Both the position numbers and the translations under genes were made by a program. DNA of 64,000 bases. Origin: Chrysogorgia sp. JL179-B06 (Eukaryota; Cnidaria; Anthozoa; Scleralcyonacea; Chrysogorgiidae). The DNA lies in the NCBI GenBank assembly GCA_035772405.1, contig JAYKKM010000494.1, positions 248,001 through 312,000 on the forward strand, in the 5' to 3' direction. Each line of letters begins with the position of its first letter. Positions within the stretch are counted from its first letter, which is position 1. Positions 55,397 to 64,000 of the stretch are shown piece by piece. Under the pieces are notes generated by a model that did not search any database, was not told the origin of the DNA, and saw only the letters and a program-made list of their open reading frames with translations.

Positions 55397-58300
55397 GTAA
55401 GTTCATAACGTATGTTATTTTAAGAAGTGGTTGGCTGAATTTTTATCCAATTTTATTAAATGTTTTATATCACTTGGCCTTGGACCACTTTTTTGGACCG
55501 AATAAATATTAGTGCCAGGGCGATAACTAGGATATTCTCACCTTTATCCAATACCAACTACTTTTTCATCGATACCACTGTTTTGATACCATTTTCGATA
55601 TCGATAATACATGTAAAAACATAGTATAGATGCCTTGCACGTTTTCCCTGGTAGAGGATCTAGATATTATGCTTACATATGCCTTAGTTGAACGTCAGAA
55701 CTTTAAAGTTGTCCTCCTGGTGGATTATTTTGCATATAACAGGGGAATATGAGCAAGGGGTATAGTATATGTATATGTAGAATAATTTATTTGATAGTCA
55801 TTACAATTTTGGTACATGGACAAATAACTGTAATGCACTAGTCAATTGAAACCCCCGACCCCAGGGACTATGCATGGTTTTAAGGTGGTACTGGAGGCTA
55901 AAGTCAACTTCTCCGATCTTAACAGTTTTTGATCTGTTGAAAGATATAGTAACAATAAGTTTGTGTGCCAATTTTGACAGCGCTGCTTTATATACTTTTC
56001 GAGATATGTCCGATCAAACTTTGGTATCTAAGGATGAATGTTCGCGCCAGAACGCAGATGAAGGCTGAAAGACGATGCGTTTGTAATTGCTCTCCTACAG
56101 CGAGTTTTGACAGAATGTACAGTACACCTTGAGATTGGTGTTGTGATTTGATATGCCGCGATTTTGCGCTTTTTTCACACTCGCTTTTCTGTCAGTGACA
56201 AAGGAGCATTTATACTCTTGTTCTTAGTCTTGGAGGAATAAAATATGGCTGAGGAATAACATCTTTCCCTGATTTAAATTTCTTCCCAGAAGGATCCGTG
56301 AATGAAACGATTGTTCGTTTACGTCCGCCGCTCAAGCTCTCTCTCTCGTTCACATTCCATCCAAGAGAAACGAGTTTCTCGGTGCTGAAATTCAGTCTAG
56401 AACCCGAGCCAAATCCTCGAAAAACATTTAACGCGCATCCTAAATTCGCTTCGCTCATATTCGTAGCCATGTTGCTTGAATAATATTCAGAAAGCAGCAA
56501 ACGAACTCAAGCCGTGATCCAAGATGGCGTCCTGTCATCAATCGCGTCAATCGACCCATACGTGTCGTTATGCGCTTATTTTCCCGGGAAAATTCCCAAG
56601 CTATATATGGATATAAAGTACTTATTTGGGGGGTAAATTCAAGCTATTAGCCACTGACCTTTTACTGTTGGCTCACAATAAAGAAAAATCTTGTGACATC
56701 TCAAAATAATGAATTTGTTCGGGTAAAACACCCGTAATTTGACATAATACTCGCATAATTTGACAAATTTTCATCAGAGAAGCAACTAAAATGTTAATAT
56801 CTTTCTTCCTTTGGAACCTATTTCATTAACCAGCTGTTGTGGTCTAATGGTTACCACACATGTCTATGAGCTGGGAGACACAGGTTCAAATCCTGGGTCG
56901 GACCTCCACTCAGGGTCTTAAAAATAATTGAGGAGAAAGTGCTGCCTTTGCAATAATATCAGCAAATGGTAAGACTTTCAGGTCTTCTCGGATAACGACC
57001 TAAAATCGTAGGCCCTCGGAACCCCTATAATTGGGCTTTTAGCCTGTTGGGTTATTCCGTTCACCTAAGAGTGATAAATCTAATAAACTAAACTAAACTA
57101 AACTAAAATTTGGCTTGATTGTGCACAGGACTGTAACAAACAAATTATCTCGGAGTCCGCCATTGTCCGCTTTAAAACTTTTGGTTGAGAATATTTTGTA
57201 TATCTGTTATCATTCGAAATCAAGTAATACTTATCAATCAGAGACAAACACTCGAGTGATGGCGGACTCCGAGATTAAATTTTCTTGTTGATATAGAAAG
57301 TAAGTCCTCTTTGTTTCAGCTCAAAAAGTTCAAAGCGAAAGCCACAGTAAATAATCGAAAACGGCCATTTTGAGAATCAAATTTCAGTTCCGACACCCCC
57401 CTGGACTCAAAATGACTTTTTAGTACCTCGAACAACTTAGATAACCCTAAACCTTTCTAAATACCCATTTTCAGATTTTTTCGATTTTTTCGAAATTAGT
57501 CTCCAGTACCACCTTAACAGGACTTTGCCATGGAAATACTAACTTCTTATAAACCAAGAGCGCGGTCATTATGAGAAAATATCAGACCAAGGTCTTGACA
57601 GTACAAACCGAGCCCATAGGGCGAGGTTCGTACATAAAAGACTGAGGTCTGAATCGTCTGATATTTTCCTGTAATGACCAAGCACTCGAGGTTAATAAGA
57701 GGTTTATTATATGGCATGGCTTTTTTAAACAACATACTTTACAAAACGTTTTGAGTGACAGAATCGTCATTTTCAATCTTGTTCTTGTTCTTGTTCTTCT
57801 ATTGCCTTCATGACAGTAAGACTCTCTTTTAGATTGTTCATTGTCCGACTCATACATGATTAGTGGTTAATGTACTAAATTCGTTCAATTTTTGCTGCTT
57901 TTCAAAGTTTCCTATCGTTGTTCGGCTTGTGCCTTTGTAAACAAAATGGTTGACAAAATCCGTAATCCGGACCGGTCCATTACCGGGAAATTACGGACCT
58001 GCATGTGAGGTGTCTCAGCCAATCAGAGCACACAATTTCAACGGAAGTAGCTAATGTGCCATATAAAAGCTTTTAACAAACATCGATCTTTTTGTACCCA
58101 GGATTTTAACACTGATCACTGACACAAGGTTTGAATTAACGGAGTAGCGAATAGCGAAATGTTATTCATTTTTCTCATTTCGCTATTCAACCAACGAATA
58201 ATCGCTATTCAAAAAATTACTCAACCAAACGAAAAATTGCTTTAAAAAGTGCTAAAATAGCTAAATACTTAATTGATTTATCAAAGTTTCATTATCAATC

Positions 58301-61300
58301 AATTTCAAATTAGACATTACACAGTTTCGAAATACTTTTAGCGCATCCTAGGACCCACCTATATAAACACAGTGACACGCGCACGAAGACAAAAACTAGT
58401 TTCAGTTGAAAAATACTGTACTCCACCCAAAAACACCGCTATTTCAAACATGACTTCTACAGGGAAAGATAATAAAGCAACATTGAAGACGATAAAGAGC
58501 TGGGAAAACGAATTTGGTTGCAATTTTGATTGTGATGTGGAACTAAGAGGCTATATGAAGAAGGTGACTACTTGAGCATCTGGAAACGCATTTTCACCAA
58601 CTCGTCCATTAAAAAGGAATGCAACAATGTTCTTCATGTTACAGAGATCGACCTACTCCTCATGCCATATTACAAATGCCAAGGTGGAAAGAATGTTTTC
58701 ACGCATGAACCGGGTAAAGACAGACTGGAAAACAAGACTCCAATGAGACACCTTGGACGATTTGCTGAGGGTAGGAGAGGAAGGTCCTTCCATAGATGAT
58801 TTTTATCCAGATGCTGCTATCGACAAGTGGTTTGTGCAGGCAAAGTTAGAAGGTTGACAACTGGCCGACACAAATATACCTTCGAAAAGATGAAAAGCAT
58901 CTGATGGACAAGTCTCTTCAAGCACTAGAGACCACGCTTCGTTGGTATAGCAAGCTTCCTAATGATAATAATATAGGGCGGTGATACGTATAGCGCACAA
59001 ATTGTGGTAGAATAATTTTTTTCTCAAAATCTTTTACTGTATTATCTCTTGCATTGTCTTTGTGTCATTATTTTAATGTGCATTTGAAGGTTGGTTCATG
59101 TCAAACAATTTGTCAAGAAAATAGACCCCCTGCGTTGCGAAGAAAGTAGGGCAAAAATTCGCTATTCACTTTGAAATATTTAATTCGAACCTTGCACTGA
59201 CATGAAAAAGAGAGGATGGTGTAGCCGGGATTTAACACTCGTAGAGTCTGGGAACTAATCAATTTAGGATGATCTGACGCCTTTTTTTTTTAGCCGGGTT
59301 TTTAACACTCGTGAAATGTTAAAATCCCCACATAGTCCCGAGGGTCTGTAGTTTCAATTGACTAGTGCATAACAAGCTCATAATCAGGCCTGTCATATAT
59401 TATGTTGTATCTCAAGCATCTCAACAATCAGAGCATTGAACAAGCGTTCACCGCCAAGACAGACGTCACGGTAGATAATGGGTTCCAACGTACCAGTACC
59501 CAGTCTCTGATACAAGTGAAGCGGCGCGCAATGCTAACATGAAGCGAACACGTGCGGTAAACTGTTGTTTAGATTTCGAATATGTCGCACAAACAGGCGA
59601 AAAAAACGCGAAGTAAAAGCAATAGTGCAGTAAAAAATGACTACAAACAAGACAAATTACCCTTTCAAGAAAGCAAGAGCAGATATTTGTGATATCGAAG
59701 TCAGTGAAGATGAAGACGAAGACCAACTAAGGCCACTAAAGCCCGGTTTCCACATGATCGCAGCGATTGCAACGATCGCAACGATCGTCGACTCGTTGCG
59801 TCCTTGTATTCATGTAGAAATCGGGCTTCGATCGCAGAGATAGATATTTTTCTATCTCTGCGATCGCAATGATCGCCAGGTTTATGGTTTCGATATGATC
59901 GCAATGATCGCAGAACTCTTTATTTCTGCGATCGTTGCGATCATTGCGATCATATGGAAACCGGGATTAAGTAGTAGCAACAATGACCAAAGTAGCGACG
60001 AGGACAATGGCGACGATTCAAGTGATGACTTTTTAAACTGAAAAAATTTAACTAAACTTGTGTGTACCACTACCGTCTACCAATAATAACTGTAGGAGTA
60101 TAACTATTGGGAAAACTAGAAAATCATTTCCGCTATCGCACGCCATCGGCCTTGGTCATCAGAGGCGAAGCTCCGCACACCTGCGTTTTTTTCAGTCATT
60201 ATGTCCCCACTCCATATACCTGGGGATTTGAATTTTCGGATTTTTAATGGTCAACTTCCCCACCCAGACATCAAAAATCTTGTTCAAATTCCCCACATTT
60301 TTCAAGCCCAACAAGTGGTCAATGCCCTGCCCTCAGTTCTATCAATCCCCTTGCATATTCATTTCATACATATTAATATTATGTGATGATGGACCTGCCT
60401 GCTGAATAACATATGTATCATTACTATTTTATTTTAGCTTTATCCAGTTGCAGCATGTATTGTATTTGGAGCTGCTCTTGCAGCTGGGTATTCACTAAGG
60501 ATGGCCGTCCAACATCCTGATGCTGCGTATGTTAACATATTCTTTTTTATTATAATATATATATATACTGTATATAGATATGATGAAATACCAGGTATGA
60601 AATACTTCACATGTGCAGATAAAAATGATATCTTGACTAATGAGCAATGATATCTTCACATGTGAAGTTACTGTATATAAAAGTGATAATCTCACATGTA
60701 TGATTATTTATGGTAATCGCACATGTGACGATTATCGCTGATACAGCACTATAGTTTAAAGCTGTTTTTTAAACAGAAAAATACATGGATGTGCAGAAAT
60801 ATGAAATTTATTTCTCGTGTTGGCCAGGATATCTCACTCGTTTACTGCGCTCACTCGTTCGATATATCCTGGTCAAACCCTCTAAATCAATTTCATATTT
60901 CCACACATCCATGTATTATTCTCTATATATCTCATTGATTTCAATATAATAAACAGAACATTACACATTACTTGGAGATACAAATATTTTGATGATAATA
61001 TTGCTTTTATCAACATTCAAAGATAAAATTTGTATCTCCACACGGTCATGTAATATCCTCTATATTTTAAATTATTTTTCTGTAGTAATTTTGGATGATA
61101 AGGGTTAAAACTTTTCATATCTTCTGAATGTTTTCCAAGTCTGCTTTAAGTTCAGTTTTAACAGAAGGTTGTCAAAGAATTTACAGCTTGATATTTGTAG
61201 CAAGTTTCCTGTTTGAGGCTGGAGATATTTCTTGAGTTGTTTCCAGCTTGTATATAACAACAACTTACTACATTAAAGATTATGTTACTTCATACATTTT

Positions 61301-62027
61301 ATGGGGGGAAATTGTTGCGAGTTTTACAAAGAATAATTTTACAAGAACATTAAGTACAATACTCCCACATTCACTATGGCAGTGTATATAATGTTAACAT
61401 AATAATGAATACATTATTTTTAATAATTTCTTTAGTTGGACTAACAAGAGAAGTCAATTACCATGGAATAGCGTTCAGCCAAATGAGCAGAAAAGGGTGA
61501 GTATATTATAGACATACTGTAGTATATATTAATATATTATATTATTAGTGTTAATATTAAACACTGTTCTTAATTTCAACGAGCATTTCAGTCATCCACA
61601 GCTACAATTGCTTTATTTTATTACAGTATTTGTTTATATACATATGCATACTTGTATGTTGGCTGTAGTGGTGCAAACAAAATTGATGGTTGATTCTGTT
61701 TTAGTATTACAGTACTTATATTTACAAAGGACTTTGACAAAGCCTTTCCTGTCGATATATTGATCACCGTGTCCTTCATTGTCACAGTACAGACATACAC
61801 AAGCAATTTAAATTAATAGAACACAGCTTTTAGCCAATCAGGACATATTTTCAAAATGTCATTTTATAATCATGTTATGTTATTGTGTGTGTCAATCCTA
61901 TCTATTTTGGTCTTAAATGTTTTGTCCAAAATAATTATGAAGTGATACCTGATATACCTTTCTTTTTCAGTTTTACTCATCTTTTGATTACTCAAAGCTC
62001 AAAGACAACAAACCACAGATTGATTAA
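55367..62027 (+). CDS. NDUFA4: NDUFA4, cytochrome c oxidase-associated subunit
   Basis: Four exons (55367-55396, 60438-60526, 61436-61496, 61971-62027) join in phase into 78 residues plus TAA; the human protein has 81. It begins MFSVLRKHKELYPV, followed by a single hydrophobic helix (about residues 11-31, CIVFGAALAAGYSL), then RMAVQHPDAAW, LPWNSVQPNEQKRFYS and DYSKLKDNKPQ. The W-x-PWN-x-PNEQ-x-FYS-x-DYSKLK pattern is the family signature. The protein sits in the mitochondrial inner membrane; first assigned to complex I, it is now regarded as a complex IV subunit. Intron 1 is 5 kb and full of transposons. AATAAA signals lie at 62241 and 62262. Confidence 0.95.
56210..56500 (-). CDS. Small ORF with methyl-CpG-binding-domain-like segment
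   Basis: 96 codons (or 86 from the second Met). The central part LVSLGWNVNERESLSGGRK, then TIVSFTDPSGKKFKSGKDV and PQPYF, follows the MBD pattern GW-x-R..SG..R..V.Y..P.GK.F.S....I..YF seen in MeCP2 and MBD proteins. The usual MBD is about 70 residues, so the fold could be nearly complete; nothing else is recognisable. It lies inside a TTAA-flanked TIR element within NDUFA4 intron 1, antisense to NDUFA4. It could be a captured exon, a domesticated or element-encoded protein, or a pseudogene. No promoter or splice context is evident. Confidence 0.5.
   Translation of the reverse strand: MLLSEYYSSNMATNMSEANLGCALNVFRGFGSGSRLNFSTEKLVSLGWNVNERESLSGGRKRTIVSFTDPSGKKFKSGKDVIPQPYFIPPRLRTRV
56831..57105 (+). 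mobile_element. tRNA-derived SINE
   Basis: A box TGTGGTCTAATGGTTACC and B box GGTTCAAATCC about 40 bases on; the body has GGTAAGACTTTCAGGTCTTC and CGTAGGCCCTCGGAACCCC. It ends AAATCTAATAAACTAAACTA with a (TAAAC)n-type tail. A truncated sister copy is at 33007-33131. It is nested in the TTAA element. Confidence 0.85.
58125..59194 (+). mobile_element. hAT transposon copy with perfect 8-bp target duplication
   Basis: CAAGGTTTGAATTAA at the left pairs with TTAATTCGAACCTTG at the right. CACTGACA is duplicated at 58117-58124 and 59195-59202. Subterminal GCGAATAGCGAAAT and TTCGCTATTC motifs occur at both ends. It contains a decayed transposase end. 1070 bases. Confidence 0.92.
58372..58930 (+). pseudogene. 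Decayed hAT transposase fragment
   Basis: Pieces in different frames: MTSTGKDNKATLKTIKSWEN at about 58450, ending in a stop at 58575; then TRMNRVKTDWKTRLQ, a stop, DTLDDLLRVGEEGPSIDDFY and PDAAIDKWF at about 58690-58850. The block MNR-x-KTDWR..L..TLD-LLR resembles the C-terminal dimerisation end of hAT transposases and ZNF862-like proteins. The catalytic core is deleted and there are stops and frameshifts. Confidence 0.65.
59582..60041 (+). pseudogene. Possible small acidic coding sequence interrupted by a MITE
   Basis: An ATG at 59582 starts MSHKQAKKTRSKSNSAVKN but stops after 36 codons. An overlapping frame (59637) reads MTTNKTNYPFKKARADICDI and EVSEDEDEDQL up to the MITE at 59742; after the MITE, SSNNDQSSDEDNGDDSSDDF leads to a stop. 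A frameshifted, MITE-split acidic ORF would explain this. No family is recognised, and chance is not excluded. Confidence 0.25.
59742..59965. mobile_element. MITE rich in GATCGCAATGATCGC
   Basis: CCCGGTTTCCACATGATCGC at the left pairs with CGATCATATGGAAACCGGG at the right. Inside, ATGATCGCA and ACGATCGCA units recur about ten times in both orientations, and AGAGATAGATATTTTTCTAT forms a central palindrome. Confidence 0.8.
60438..60526 (+). CDS. NDUFA4: NDUFA4 exon 2 (membrane helix)
   Basis: Acceptor TTTATTTTAG, donor GCTGC/GTATGT, 89 bases. LYPVAACIVFGAALAAGYSL then RMAVQHPDA. Confidence 0.93.
60781..60916. repeat. Foldback palindrome in NDUFA4 intron 2
   Basis: ATACATGGATGTG..GAAATATGAAAT pairs with ATTTCATATTTCCACACATC then CATGTAT; the loop has CTCGTTTACTGCGCTCACTC. 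It resembles the foldbacks at 19190 and 20134. Confidence 0.7.
61436..61496 (+). CDS. NDUFA4: NDUFA4 exon 3
   Basis: Acceptor TTTCTTTAG, donor AAAGG/GTGAGT, 61 bases. WTNKRSQLPWNSVQPNEQKR. Confidence 0.94.
61971..62027 (+). CDS. NDUFA4: NDUFA4 exon 4 (stop codon)
   Basis: Acceptor TTCTTTTTCAG, 57 bases ending TAA at 62025-62027. FYSSFDYSKLKDNKPQID. Confidence 0.94.
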   Translation, partial: FYSSFDYSKLKDNKPQID

Positions 62028-62240
62028 AATATCTATTCAACATTGTTATTGGAAAGTTCTGTTACTTTAATAACAACCTCTGTAATAAGTATCAAGTGAA
62101 TAACTGTTCAGGATTTTTGTTAACTTCTTCTCTGATTTGATTTGTATAAACAAATACAAATACACTCAGTGGTTAATTACAGTAAAAATTCTCCAAATGT
62201 TACCAATATTTTCGGTTTTGTCCGAGATTATTGTCATTCG

Positions 62241-62267
62241 AATAAACTTTCTCTGTGCTTGAATAAA
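62241..62267 (+). terminator. Candidate NDUFA4 poly(A) signals
   Basis: Two AATAAA hexamers, at 62241-62246 and 62262-62267, 214 and 235 bases after the stop codon. Confidence 0.6.
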
Positions 62268-62429
62268 ATATTTTAAAAGCCACTTTAATTGATTGATACC
62301 TGGTCATGTAACATTCAAGTCTCGAAAAGCAGGTACGCGTGCCTGTCGTCACTGCACACAGGTTAACTGTTAAAGTAAGAGAGCGGGCAATATTTGTTCT
62401 AGACATAGGGTAACATGTTATCCGCTTGC

Positions 62430-62840
62430 GCACTTGATGAGGCCGTGATAATGTAGTAATGTCGCCGTTATACTCACGTGATGAGGCCGTGATAATGTAG
62501 TAGTCTCTGTTCTACGCACGTGATGAGGCCGTGATATAGTAATATCTGGTGTGCGCTCGTGATGAGGCGTGATAGTGTAGTAAAACGCTCGTGATGAGGG
62601 CGTGATAGTGTAGTAAAACGCTCGTGATGTGTGCGCTCGTGACGAGGCGTGATAGTGTAGTAAAACGCTCGTGATGAGGGCGTGATAGTGTAGTAAAACG
62701 CTCGTGATGAGGGCGTGAGATGGTGTAGTAAAATTAATGTCTCCTGTGTGCGCTCGTGATGAGGCGTGACAGTGTAGTAAAACGCTCGTGATGAGGCCGT
62801 GATAGTGTAGTAAAACGCTCGTGATGAGGCGTGATGGGCC
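62430..62840. repeat. Degenerate minisatellite (GCTCGTGATGAGGCGTGATA)
   Basis: About 13 irregular copies of a unit near 32 bases: GCTCGTGATGAGG(C)GTGATAGTGTAGTAAAAC, with length variants. It starts about 165 bases after the NDUFA4 poly(A) signals. Confidence 0.9.
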
Positions 62841-62941
62841 GCAACAACTGACTCAAATTTTGAGTTGCATCTAATTAAACTGAACTCAAAGCGAGCTTAG
62901 CAGCAGCCACTCGCAAGAAAGGAAATAAATTGAAACCATAA

Positions 62942-63000
62942 TGCACTAGTCAATTGAAACTACGGACCCCAGGGACTATGCGGGGATTTTAACATTTTTA
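62942..63000. mobile_element. Solo end of the ATGCACTAGTCAATTGAAAC family
   Basis: ATGCACTAGTCAATTGAAAC then TACGGACCCCAGGGACTATG matches both ends of the 55833-59367 element; no partner end is visible within the window. Confidence 0.65.
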
Positions 63001-63733
63001 CAGTGTTAAATATTGGTATTTTCCCCGCTACCGGTGGAATATTGGCTGTTAAAGTTTCCGCCCCTATGGCCACCACTATATGAAAGACGTTCAACATCTT
63101 ATTTTAAAACATCTCTGAAAAAGAGTTTAGGGAGAAGTTGCGATCGATGTAGTGACGATCTTTAAAACATGCATTACCTGAGAATAGTCAGGAGGCAGAT
63201 GAAAAAAATATGATTTTCGTTAAACTTTTTGAGTAGAAGCTGGCAACATAGCTTAAAATTTTCGTCTTGTCGTCTTGAACAAGAATATCGCTGTTTCCAC
63301 TTTCAACTCTTACTATTTTGGCCGCTAGGGGCCGTTTTCTCCAGGCCTTCGCTCCTGTAACATGAAAACGAGGCTTAACTATAAATATTCGTAAAATCAT
63401 GGAAGGCAGCTGTCAAACTCCCCAATATTTAATAGTATTAATGTAATTATTAGGCCTACTTGGCCACTGACACTTATTAAGAAATAAAGAGGAAAGTCAC
63501 GTGACTAGTCACGTGCTTAGTTAATTATTTTTTAATACTATTCAATAACTTCAAAATATTAACTAGAAATTCTTCTGAATGGATGATTGTAACGGGAATT
63601 TAACATATTACTATGATATTTAGCATTTTAATAAACTTATTTCGAATATGAATATTGCAGGAGGTACGATTTGCGGATCCTGTGCTTATTGATTAGTTCC
63701 CAGGCCACATCGTGGTGAACCTTTACAGCTACT
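63001..63733. other. Flank of the right-edge gene, nothing recognised
   Basis: AT-rich, with a short palindrome AAGTCACGTGACTAGTCACG at about 63495. This may include the 3' UTR of the minus-strand gene. Confidence 0.35.
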
Positions 63734-64000
63734 CTATACAGCCAGTAATTCTGCATCAAGTAATTCTGCATCGAGAACTACAGCTTCAACGTCATCGTTG
63801 TTTAGCTCCTCATCATATTCAGCATCATCAACATTTCCCTCCACATTTGACTCTTTTAATAAAGAACGCATGGCGGCTTCGTTTAGATGTGATGAAACTA
63901 ACAAGAGGGGCTCTGACGGATTCAACGGTTGAACAAACGTAACTTTATCTTGAAGAAATAGCTGAATCTTCTCTTTCAACTTGTTTCCCCTGTAAACGCC
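63734..64000 (-). CDS. C-terminal end of an unrecognised protein (partial)
   Basis: The frame is open from the right edge to a stop at 63734-63736. It reads GVYRGNKLKEKIQLFLQDK, VTFVQPLNPSEPLLLVSSHL, NEAAMRSLLKESN and an acidic tail (DDAEYDEELNNDDVEAVVLD). The reading is amphipathic and protein-like, not low complexity, ending in Asp/Glu/Leu-rich repeats (LDAELLDAELLAV). An acceptor-like TTTACAG at about 63988 would permit a terminal exon starting GGGAAAC. The family is not recognised; a transposon origin cannot be excluded. Confidence 0.45.
   Translation of the reverse strand, partial: GVYRGNKLKEKIQLFLQDKVTFVQPLNPSEPLLLVSSHLNEAAMRSLLKESNVEGNVDDAEYDEELNNDDVEAVVLDAELLDAELLAV

Larger units (their letters stand above)
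55884..57513. mobile_element. 1.63-kb TTAA-flanked TIR element with an MBD-like reading frame
   Basis: GGTGGTACTGGAGGCTAA at the left pairs with TTAGTCTCCAGTACCACC at the right (17 of 18). TTAA flanks it at 55880-55883 and 57514-57517, as for piggyBac-type insertions. It contains a 96-codon minus-strand ORF (56210-56500) and a SINE (56831-57105). No transposase. Confidence 0.78.
55833..59367. mobile_element. Outer TIR element hosting two other transposons
   Basis: ATGCACTAGTCAATTGAAAC at the left pairs with GTTTCAATTGACTAGTGCAT at the right; similarity extends about 45 bases through CCCAGGGACTATG. A solo end of the same family is at 62942-63000. The TTAA element (55884-57513) and the hAT element (58125-59194) are inserted inside; without them it would be about 0.8 kb. 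All lies in NDUFA4 intron 1. Confidence 0.7.

Noticed and set aside
58572..58799. A separate 75-codon gene
   Set aside because: It overlaps the decayed transposase of the hAT element; other frames of the same bases give the hAT C-terminal pattern.

Overview
This is animal nuclear DNA: AT-rich, with spliced genes, introns of up to about 8.8 kb, SINEs, LINE fragments, many short inverted-repeat elements and (TA)n/(TTA)n microsatellites. There is no operon, bacterial or viral gene organisation. The repeat families and loosely packed introns fit a non-bilaterian or marine invertebrate, perhaps a cnidarian. The exact taxon cannot be settled from sequence alone.

Three genes are well supported. (1) Positions 1-9784, plus strand: the 3' part of a membrane mucin. 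A large Ser/Thr/Asn-rich tandem-repeat exon is open from base 1, so the gene starts outside the window. It is followed by a SEA domain with a GSVIV cleavage-type motif, an EGF-like segment, a transmembrane helix and an acidic cytoplasmic tail. (2) Positions 19519-53955, minus strand: the complete cytoplasmic dynein 1 intermediate chain (DYNC1I). Sixteen exons join in phase into 609 codons, and an optional 33-base cassette exon is also in phase. The model covers the N-terminal dynactin-binding helix, the LC8-binding KETQTP motif, the roadblock-binding segment and the WD40 propeller. (3) Positions 55367-62027, plus strand: complete NDUFA4, the small single-pass mitochondrial subunit now assigned to cytochrome c oxidase. 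It has four exons and 78 residues. Genes 2 and 3 are divergent, with about 1.4 kb between their start codons. A fourth, unrecognised minus-strand coding end enters from the right edge (63734-64000).

Layout: 1-9.8 kb mucin; 9.8-19.5 kb intergenic, with nested inverted-repeat elements and an 8-bp-TSD hAT-type MITE; 19.5-54 kb dynein gene, its introns filled with MITEs, two kinds of SINE, a 41-bp minisatellite, a 100-bp satellite, an R2-like (restriction-endonuclease-type) LINE tail and CR1/L2-like LINE tails; 54-55.4 kb shared 5' region with a 16-bp minisatellite; 55.4-62 kb NDUFA4, whose first intron holds a nested set of transposons including an hAT copy with a decayed transposase and a TTAA-flanked element carrying a methyl-CpG-binding-like reading frame; 62.4-62.9 kb degenerate minisatellite; then the right-edge gene.

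The most unusual points are: an 82-bp tandem duplication of the 3' splice site of one dynein exon, which creates three potential in-frame 15-base microexons; a duplicated fragment of another dynein exon that would act as a poison exon; the MBD-like ORF inside a TTAA-type element; an insertion whose empty site lies about 1 kb away in the same window; and two SINE families with different heads (5S rRNA and tRNA) that share a core and a 3' tail. I found no clearly new multi-gene system.
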